Position numbers and translations under genes: made by a program. Below are positions 58,030 to 64,000 of a stretch of 64,000 bases of DNA, one piece after another. The first letter of the stretch is position 1; every line of letters begins with the position of its first letter. Source of the stretch: Alteribacillus sp041949975 (GTDB lineage Bacteria > Bacillota > Bacilli > Bacillales > Marinococcaceae); contig NZ_JBHFQG010000010.1 of assembly GCF_041949975.1 (NCBI RefSeq), positions 1-64,000 of the forward strand, written 5' to 3'. The notes below the pieces were generated by a model. The model was not told the origin of the DNA and did no database searches. It saw nothing but the letters and a program-made list of their open reading frames with translations.

Positions 58030-59125
58030 TTTAAAATCTGAATATGAAAAGTTAAGATCAAATATTCAAAAAGAAATAAATAAAGTCATTGAAGATTCTT
58101 CTTTTATTTTAGGTAGTAATGGTAAAGAAATAGAGTCCAAGATTTCTAGATACACTAATACTAAATATGGTATTGGCGTAGGAAGTGGAACTGATGCACT
58201 TCTGATTGCATTAGAGTCACTCAAAATAGGTAAAAACGATGAAGTCATTACTACACCCTTTACTTTTTTTGCCACAGCAGAAGTTATTACCAGAGTCGGA
58301 GCAACCCCGGTCTTCGTGGATATTGATCCGAAGACATATAATATAAACCCAGAATTGATAGAAAAAGCAATAACCAAAAAGACAAAAGCAATTATTGTTG
58401 TACACTTATTTGGTCAACCAGCGGATATGGATCCAATTATGAAAATTGCCGAAAAGCATAATTTGAAAGTGATTGAAGATGCATGCCAATCTATTGGAGC
58501 TGTATATAAAGGACGTAAAACTGGCTCTATCGGCGATGCAGGCTGCTATTCCTTTTTTCCTTCCAAAAATCTAGGTGCGTATGGAGATGGCGGAATAATT
58601 GTTACCGACAATGAAGAAATATGTCAGAATGCAAAGCTGCTTCGAAATCATGGAAGTACGAAAAAATATGAACACAAAATGATAGGTATCAATAGTCGAT
58701 TAGATGAACTTCAAGCTGCTATTTTAAAAGTAAAATTTAATATGTTAGAAGAATGGAATATTAAGAGACGAGAAATAGCAAAAAAATATACGGAAGAACT
58801 TAACGGAATCGTAAATACTCCTTTTGTCGAAAAGGAAAGTTTACATGTCTTTCATCAATACTGTATACAAACAAAGTGCCGTGACCAATTATCATCATTC
58901 CTGAAAAAGAAGAATATTGCAACAGCAGTATATTATCCTATTCCTCTCCATTTACAACCAGTGTACAAATATTTGCAATACAAACAAAATCAATTTCCTT
59001 TTGCAGAAAAAGTGTCAAAGAATATTTTAGCTCTTCCTATTTTTCCTATGATGACTGAAGAACAACAAAAATACATTGTTTCTTCAATTAAAGAGTTTTT
59101 AGGTGATAATTATGAAGGCGATTAA
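58013..59125 (+). CDS. wbpE: DegT-family aminotransferase (WbpE/WlbC-type)
   Basis: A 370-residue PLP enzyme: IPLVDLKSEYEKL, VGVGSGTDALLIAL-like stretch GIGVGSGTDALLIALESL, TTPFTFFATAEVI, EDACQSIGAVYKGRKTG and the PLP lysine in FFPSKNLGAYGDGG. It aminates C3 of the 3-keto sugar acid using glutamate. AAGGAG lies inside the end of the previous gene. It is clearly different from the WecE-type enzyme at 22915 (PSKNL against ETKNY), as expected for another sugar. Confidence 0.9.
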   Translation: MIPLVDLKSEYEKLRSNIQKEINKVIEDSSFILGSNGKEIESKISRYTNTKYGIGVGSGTDALLIALESLKIGKNDEVITTPFTFFATAEVITRVGATPVFVDIDPKTYNINPELIEKAITKKTKAIIVVHLFGQPADMDPIMKIAEKHNLKVIEDACQSIGAVYKGRKTGSIGDAGCYSFFPSKNLGAYGDGGIIVTDNEEICQNAKLLRNHGSTKKYEHKMIGINSRLDELQAAILKVKFNMLEEWNIKRREIAKKYTEELNGIVNTPFVEKESLHVFHQYCIQTKCRDQLSSFLKKKNIATAVYYPIPLHLQPVYKYLQYKQNQFPFAEKVSKNILALPIFPMMTEEQQKYIVSSIKEFLGDNYEGD

Positions 59126-60065
59126 AATAGGAGTGGCTGGAGTTGGAACAATGGGGATGAACCATTGTAAAACTCTACAAACAATGGGAAACGGTATTGA
59201 TTTTGTTGGTGTATATGATAAACACCTTCGACTTAGTAAGAAAGTGGGGAGTAGGTTTAATGTGAAATCTTTTTCTTCTTATGAAGAATTATTAAAAAAT
59301 GTAGATGCAGTTATTATAGCCACCTCTACTACTCACCATTTCCCACTAATAAAACAGGCAATCAAGAAAAATAAGCATATATTGGTAGAAAAACCCTTCG
59401 TAATCTCTCTAGAAGAATCAAAAGCTATTAAATCCTTATTAAAAAATAAAGAATTAATTTTTCAAGTTGGACATATTGAAAGGTTTAATCCGGCTGTTCA
59501 ACATCTTTTTAAAGTAGCTGAAAAAAATAAAATGGTATCAATTGAAGCAAGGCGGTCGGGGCAAGTACAAAGAAACGTTGATATTGACGTTATTCTTAAT
59601 TTAATGATTCATGACATCGATGTTATTTTGGCTTTAGCTGCTAGTCCAATCAAAACAATTACAGCAGAAGGAGTTTCATTAGTAAATAAAGGACAATTGG
59701 ATGTGGTGTATGCTGTTTTATCGTTTGAAAATGGAATAATTGCTAATATAACTGCAAACAGATTCTCTAAAGAAAAGAAACGTTTGTTGACAATTACTGA
59801 AAAAGAAAGAGTGTTAAAAACGAATTGTTTAACAAGAAATTTGTATATATATAAAGATGTGAAATCTGGTGTAGAAGAAGTGCCGTATAACAAAGAGAGT
59901 GTGATTGAAAAAGTGTGGGTGCCGCGGAACGAACCGCTTCATTCTGAGATAAATCATTTTGTTGAGTCGATACAACAACACTGCCCACCGATTATAGGGT
60001 TGAAAGAGGCTGCTCTTGCTTTAGAGGTTGCTTTGAAAATTAGAGAATCAGCCTTAAATGACTAA
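59112..60065 (+). CDS. wbpB: Gfo/Idh/MocA dehydrogenase (WbpB/WlbA-type)
   Basis: A 317-residue NAD-dependent dehydrogenase: IGVAGVGTMGMNHCKTL (NAD loop), AVIIATSTTHHFPLIKQA, the catalytic HILVEKPFVIS (EKP), VGHIERFNPAV and NLMIHDIDVILALA with the catalytic His. It oxidises C3 of the UDP-HexNAc uronic acid before transamination. AGGTGA precedes the ATG at 59112; it overlaps the aminotransferase gene by 14 bases. With wbpA, E and D the four-step set is complete. Confidence 0.9.
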   Translation: MKAIKIGVAGVGTMGMNHCKTLQTMGNGIDFVGVYDKHLRLSKKVGSRFNVKSFSSYEELLKNVDAVIIATSTTHHFPLIKQAIKKNKHILVEKPFVISLEESKAIKSLLKNKELIFQVGHIERFNPAVQHLFKVAEKNKMVSIEARRSGQVQRNVDIDVILNLMIHDIDVILALAASPIKTITAEGVSLVNKGQLDVVYAVLSFENGIIANITANRFSKEKKRLLTITEKERVLKTNCLTRNLYIYKDVKSGVEEVPYNKESVIEKVWVPRNEPLHSEINHFVESIQQHCPPIIGLKEAALALEVALKIRESALND

Positions 60066-60250
60066 ACCTTAACTCTAATTATTGGGTCCGTATACTGTCG
60101 AGTTAAAAGTAATGGAATACACTAAAAATGATAAGTAATAGAAGAATATAAGTTAAATTTCTAAGGTAATTTGAGACTTCCAAAGTTACGATAACGGTGC
60201 AAGTCGACTAATGCATTGTTAAAAACGATTAAAGGAGAAATTAATGTAAT

Positions 60251-60964
60251 ATGAAAAATAAAATTATTATCTTTAATATTTTGTTTAATAATTTAAGAAA
60301 GAAACATGTTCCTCCAAGACCACATCCAAAAATTGTGCTCACAAAAGAATGGATCCATAATAGAATGAAGATTTTTATGAACAACACTAGAAAAAGTTTG
60401 GAAAATCAAACGAATCAAGAATTTATTGCTTTAGTAAGATATGAAGATTCCACGGAAGATATTATTCAAACAGCATTAGACGAATATGAAAAACTTCCCA
60501 AAAATATTATTTTCATAAAAGAAAGTAAAGTAGATTCTTATATACATTCTATTATAAAAAATTATTATTATTTGTATTTAGTCAGGCTAGATTCAGATGA
60601 TATGTACCATAAGGCTATTGTTAATCGATTGCACAAGTATTCTCCTAAATCAGATACTAAAGTATTAATTAATCAAAACGGTTTTATTTATAATACAACG
60701 AATAATATTATGGCGGCTTATAGAAAAGAGTCTCCTCCTTTTTTTACTTTAGTATACAACACTTCAGAATATTTAGAGGGGGTTAGGCATCCTATAACGA
60801 AGCATAAGGAAGCAATTAAATTACCACACGAGGTATTAAAGGGAAGAAATTTTATTGTTACTGTTCATTCAAGCAATACCTCGAGCAGATTTAAAACGAG
60901 TAATGATCTCAAATTGAGTTCAAAGGATACTAAAAGAATATTAAGAGATTTTAAGGTTGAGTAA
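60251..60964 (+). CDS. Putative rhamnosyltransferase-like glycosyltransferase
   Basis: A 237-residue protein: FNILFNNLRKKHVPPRPHPK, MKIFMNNTRKSLENQTNQEF, VRLDSDDMYHKAIVNRL (DxD-type site) and a basic C-terminus. The pattern fits the putative rhamnosyl transferase family (DUF3118), built like GT2. AAAGGAGA lies 12-13 bases before the ATG, a little far. The gap 60066-60250 holds no gene and no clear terminator. Confidence 0.72.
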   Translation: MKNKIIIFNILFNNLRKKHVPPRPHPKIVLTKEWIHNRMKIFMNNTRKSLENQTNQEFIALVRYEDSTEDIIQTALDEYEKLPKNIIFIKESKVDSYIHSIIKNYYYLYLVRLDSDDMYHKAIVNRLHKYSPKSDTKVLINQNGFIYNTTNNIMAAYRKESPPFFTLVYNTSEYLEGVRHPITKHKEAIKLPHEVLKGRNFIVTVHSSNTSSRFKTSNDLKLSSKDTKRILRDFKVE

Positions 60965-60984
60965 TTTGGAGGAGGTGATCATTG

Positions 60985-61959
60985 ATGCCTAGAAAATTAA
61001 AAATATTATTTTTAGTTAAACAGTTTGGTGAAAGGCTGGCTAAACACAAAGCTAAGTTTGACTTTATAAAAGCAATAGAAAAGCAAGCAGAAGTGTATTA
61101 CTGGGATAAAGATGGGAATATCCTAGATATCCTACAACAAATTAACTTTAATCCAGATTTCATTTATCATTATGATATCGCCTGGAATTATGCATTTGCC
61201 CCTAAAATTGCCGGGTTAGGATCTGTGAATATACCAAAGGGGTGTTTTATTTATGACGCTCACTATAACAAGAGTATCAGAACAGATTATATTAATCAAA
61301 ATAAAATAGACTTAATATTTTCTGCAACAAAGTACGCTTTTCTAAGAACATTTCCAGAATATAAACGCAAGTTTAGATGGCTGCCATGGTCAATTAATCC
61401 TGACATTATTAAAGATTGGAATGTAAAAAAAGATATTGATTATCTGCTTATGGGAAAAGTATATCATGATACTTTAAATAGAACGGGTACTCCTAAAGGG
61501 CGTTACCCATTTAGAGATGCAGTTTTAAGTAAAATGGCTGCTGAAAAGGGGTTTATATACCACCCCCATCCGGGTAATAAAGTAGCACCATCAAAGAATT
61601 TATTAGTTGATAAAAATTATGCTAAAGAGCTTAATCGTTCTAAAATGTTCTTTACTTGTGGATCCGTAAGAAATTACGGCGTTTTAAAATTTTTTGAAGC
61701 CCCTGGTTGTAGAACCTTACTTTTAGCAGAGCCAAATAAAGATATATTAGAATTAGGCTTTAAGCATGGAGTTAACTTTATAGCATGTAATAATTCAGAT
61801 TTCTATAAGAAAGCTAAATATTATTTAAAAAATGAAAAAGAAAGAAATCGCATTACTAATAATGGATACATGTTCATCCAAAGATATCATACAAATGAAG
61901 TTAGAGCGAAAGAATTTATCAATCATATCACAAAGTTTATAAAAACAAATAAACAATAA
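60985..61959 (+). CDS. CgeB-like glycosyltransferase
   Basis: A 324-residue GT-B type protein: KILFLVKQFGERLAKHK, DFIYHYDIAWNY, CFIYDAHYNKSIRTDYI, LIFSATKYAFLRTFPEYKRK, FRWLPWSINPDI and the C-terminal sugar-nucleotide part (SVRNYGVLKFFEAPGCRTLL, DSDFYKKAKYYLKN-like). This is the CgeB pattern; CgeB of B. subtilis acts late in sporulation on the outermost spore layer. GGAGGTGATC, complementary to the 16S end, precedes the ATG at 60985. Confidence 0.82.
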   Translation: MPRKLKILFLVKQFGERLAKHKAKFDFIKAIEKQAEVYYWDKDGNILDILQQINFNPDFIYHYDIAWNYAFAPKIAGLGSVNIPKGCFIYDAHYNKSIRTDYINQNKIDLIFSATKYAFLRTFPEYKRKFRWLPWSINPDIIKDWNVKKDIDYLLMGKVYHDTLNRTGTPKGRYPFRDAVLSKMAAEKGFIYHPHPGNKVAPSKNLLVDKNYAKELNRSKMFFTCGSVRNYGVLKFFEAPGCRTLLLAEPNKDILELGFKHGVNFIACNNSDFYKKAKYYLKNEKERNRITNNGYMFIQRYHTNEVRAKEFINHITKFIKTNKQ

Positions 61960-61965
61960 ATAAAG

Positions 61966-62000
61966 TACAGGTATATATTAAAAATATGCCTGTATTTTAT
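61966..62000 (+). terminator. Terminator of the glycosylation genes
   Basis: TACAGGTATAT pairs with ATATGCCTGTA (one mismatch) and is followed by TTTTAT. Confidence 0.7.
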
Positions 62001-62036
62001 AGTGTGAAAGTTCTGATTAAATTTATAATTGGTTTA

Positions 62037-63113
62037 TTATAAGTTATTATAGACTGAAACTAATTGTCTAGCTATTCTTTCAGGTAAGTGATATTTTTCA
62101 GCGTATTTACGACTTTTTATACCAGTCTCATAACGGAGTTTGGGATTTATCAAAAGTTTAGATAAAACTGACTCAATTGTATGAGGATTAGCAGAAATAA
62201 TTGGCAAGTCTGTTGGATATTTAGATTTGAGGTCATCTCTTATATAAGTGATGACTGGTTTTCCAAAAAGCATATTTTCGATGGAAACAGTTCCATAGGA
62301 GCCCAATCGGAGCTGATCTACTATAATATCGGCTTTTTTGTAATTATTTAATGCTTCTTCATTCGTCATTCCTTCAATTAGGACAAAATCAAACTTTATT
62401 GACTTTTTAAGATTTTCGACGGCTTGTAAAATGAACTCTGTTCCTTTTACACCACGATGGGTTGGGGCATGTACGACGATTGGTCTTTTGTTATGAATAT
62501 TAGGATAAGCAGGGCTGATTAAATTTTGGTTAACAGAAGCTTTCACCAAGTAAATTTTTCTGAAGTATCCATTAATGTATTCCAATAATTCATGATCTGC
62601 TACAATGGCTGAATCCACAAACTTTGAAACCGTATGAAGTCTTGACAAGATTAATTTTTCATTTGTTTGTTTCACTATCGCAAACGGATTATTTTTTTTT
62701 GCTACAGATAAACGCCTTATTTGTGTTCCCCAATAGTTCATCACCATTTTTTTTCCCATGGAGCGTAGTAAAGGCAAATCAGAATAAGAATATCCTGTAA
62801 AAGTTTGACCAAAATGGAAATGAAAAATATCATATTTAGATGCACAATTTTGGGCAAACTTTAACATTACTTTTTCTCTGTTGGCTTTTGGAATATTTCT
62901 TATTGGTGAAGGGATATCGGTTGGATATTTATATGCTGATTCATAATAATCACAAAAAGAAGCGTTTGCCCCAATTAGTTTAAGAGCATTTGCTTGTGTA
63001 CTCATTTGTCCAGCTGCATTATATGGAAGGTGTAATATTTTACCAATCTTATTAGGGTTTATTCGCCCCATGGCAGGTTTAGGTTCCACCACAACACTTC
63101 TTATTTTAGCCAT
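62037..63113 (-). CDS. GT4-family glycosyltransferase
   Basis: A 358-residue GT-B transferase: KILHLPYNAAGQMSTQANAL at the start, FHFHFGQTF, VMNYWGTQIRRLSV, PIVVHAPTHRGVKGTEFILQ (start of the C-terminal domain) and DIIVDQLRLGSYGTVSIENM with the conserved Glu of the EX7E-type site. ATG at 63113 follows GCGAGG; an upstream ATG at 63167 is less likely. Convergent with the CgeB-like gene. Confidence 0.87.
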   Translation of the reverse strand: MAKIRSVVVEPKPAMGRINPNKIGKILHLPYNAAGQMSTQANALKLIGANASFCDYYESAYKYPTDIPSPIRNIPKANREKVMLKFAQNCASKYDIFHFHFGQTFTGYSYSDLPLLRSMGKKMVMNYWGTQIRRLSVAKKNNPFAIVKQTNEKLILSRLHTVSKFVDSAIVADHELLEYINGYFRKIYLVKASVNQNLISPAYPNIHNKRPIVVHAPTHRGVKGTEFILQAVENLKKSIKFDFVLIEGMTNEEALNNYKKADIIVDQLRLGSYGTVSIENMLFGKPVITYIRDDLKSKYPTDLPIISANPHTIESVLSKLLINPKLRYETGIKSRKYAEKYHLPERIARQLVSVYNNL

Positions 63114-63384
63114 AAAAAAACCTCGCTTTTCAAAAAATCTATTCTCCTCCGCAACATATGCTAACACATATGTTTATATACGCTTTTTTTTGAAAGAAAG
63201 TTAATATGTGGTGTTTTTGCGAGAATTAACAGGCTAAACCCTTACCTACACAATTATTCCTTTTAAAACGTAGTATAAAAGAGTATTGATGAAAAAACGC
63301 ATAGCAAATGTACCAAGTGCTCACAATGTATTTATATTATATTTATTAGCTAATGAAAACAAGATAAATTAAAGGGTGGTAGGG
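63114..63384. other. Intergenic region between divergent GT4 and epimerase genes
   Basis: 271 bases, AT-rich, with no gene. The long poly-T/A tracts near 63180 could belong to divergent promoters, but no clear pair of boxes is seen. Confidence 0.4.
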
Positions 63385-64000
63385 TTGGAAGAAATATTAA
63401 AACAATTAAAAAATGAAACAATTTTTATTACTGGTGGAGCCGGTTTTATTGGATCGACGTTAGCTGGACGGTTATTACCAAATAACAAAGTGATTATCTA
63501 TGATAATTTAAAAAGAAATTCAATTAAAGATAAATCATTTGCCAAACATAAAAATTTGAAATTAATAAACGGAGATATTTTAGATTTAAAATATTTAAAA
63601 GAAAGTATAAAAGGATCGACTAATATAATACATTGTGCTGGAATAACAGGGGTTGACACGGTAATTAAGAGTCCAGTTTCAACAATGCAAGTCAATATTG
63701 TTGGCTCTTCAAATGTATTAGAAGCTGCCTCAAGCCTGAACCATTGTAAGCGAGTTATTTGTTTCAGTACTAGTGAAGTGTTTGGAAAGGTTGCATTTCA
63801 ATCTGAAGAATCCAGCTCAGCAGTTTTAGGAGCTGTAGGTGAAGCGCGTTGGACATATGCAGTTAGTAAGTTATCTGTTGAGCACCTGGCATATGCTTAC
63901 TTTAAAGAAAAAGGTTTGCCAACTGTTACAGTAAGGCCATTCAATGTATACGGTCCCGGACAGATTGGTGAAGGAGCATTACGTACTTTTATCATAAGGG
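63385..64000 (+). CDS. NAD-dependent sugar epimerase/dehydratase (3' end outside window)
   Basis: The first 205 residues of an extended SDR enzyme: NETIFITGGAGFIGSTLAGR (NAD loop), HCAGITGVDTVIKSP, FSTSEVFG (catalytic Ser), TYAVSKLSVEHLA (YxxxK with Tyr and Lys) and TVRPFNVYGPGQIGEGAL. TTG start at 63385 behind AGGGTGGTAGGG. It may be the 4- or 2-epimerase or a 4,6-dehydratase of the surface glycan pathway; the missing end prevents a closer call. Confidence 0.88.
   Translation, partial: MEEILKQLKNETIFITGGAGFIGSTLAGRLLPNNKVIIYDNLKRNSIKDKSFAKHKNLKLINGDILDLKYLKESIKGSTNIIHCAGITGVDTVIKSPVSTMQVNIVGSSNVLEAASSLNHCKRVICFSTSEVFGKVAFQSEESSSAVLGAVGEARWTYAVSKLSVEHLAYAYFKEKGLPTVTVRPFNVYGPGQIGEGALRTFIIR

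Noticed and set aside
1..64000. tRNA or rRNA genes
   Set aside because: No cloverleaf arms with GTTCGAATC-type T-loops or rRNA landmark sequences noticed on either strand; a covariance search would be needed to exclude them fully.

Overview
The window looks like chromosome of a low-GC, halotolerant or halophilic member of the Bacillaceae. Support: ATG/TTG/GTG starts behind strong GGAGG ribosome sites, a Zur regulon (ZagA-type GTPase plus alternative ribosomal protein S14), a PerR-controlled catalase, YjzC-, YjcZ- and CgeB-type proteins, two Bacillaceae-type intergenic repeat families, and a remnant of ectoine hydroxylase. I cannot name the species. No rRNA, tRNA or CRISPR array was seen.

Layout. 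0-3.6 kb: end of an IS256-family element that has cut off the 5' part of a helD-like helicase gene, a marR-azoR pair, and a pcm gene with an in-frame stop. 3.7-9 kb: a dense reactive-sulfur cluster (three TusA modules, two DsrE-like proteins, three rhodanese modules, a rhodanese-MBL persulfide dioxygenase-type enzyme, a TauE exporter) with repeated CsoR/CstR-type operator sequences, plus a DUF302 protein behind a similar site. 9-15 kb: a CcdA/ResA thiol-redox pair with a two-component system, and a separate PAS histidine kinase. 15-18.5 kb: a scarred zone with repeats and remnants of ectD, DUF4395, aldehyde dehydrogenase, MerR/TipAS and PadR genes. 18.8-25.8 kb: a cassette for making dTDP-Fuc4NAc (RmlA, RmlB, WecE, WecD) and attaching it through a lipid-linked three-component route (GT2, SMR-type transporter, DUF6044 membrane protein). 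25.8-28.3 kb: a DUF915 lipase and two futalosine-pathway menaquinone genes (mqnB, mqnD). 28.3-42.4 kb: alternation of intact genes (RodA-like, aldo/keto reductase, zagA, rpsN, YyaE-like molybdoenzyme) with many broken ones (ATP-grasp, M20 peptidase, IS3 element, YhfW-like, flavoprotein, KduD-like, HI0074-like, VanY-like, FAD monooxygenase). 42.4-45.8 kb: HU, aldo/keto reductase, catalase.

45.9-64 kb: what I regard as the most interesting part, a surface-structure and glycosylation locus. It contains a 718-aa coiled-coil protein with 91-residue (13-heptad) repeats, an unrecognised 402-aa protein, a Cys-rich PT-linker protein behind a sigma-K-like promoter, a second 517-aa coiled-coil protein, a 41-aa basic peptide ending in GCGCGGK, a JAMM (JAB) protease and a glycosyltransferase. 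A 6-kb core of this is bounded by two near-identical terminators that both face outward. It is followed by a complete WbpA/B/E/D-type set for UDP-2,3-diacetamido-glucuronic acid, with GT-D, GT2, rhamnosyltransferase-like, CgeB-like and GT4-type transferases, and an epimerase cut by the window end. My inference is a glycosylated outer spore layer or appendage; this is not proven by the sequence.
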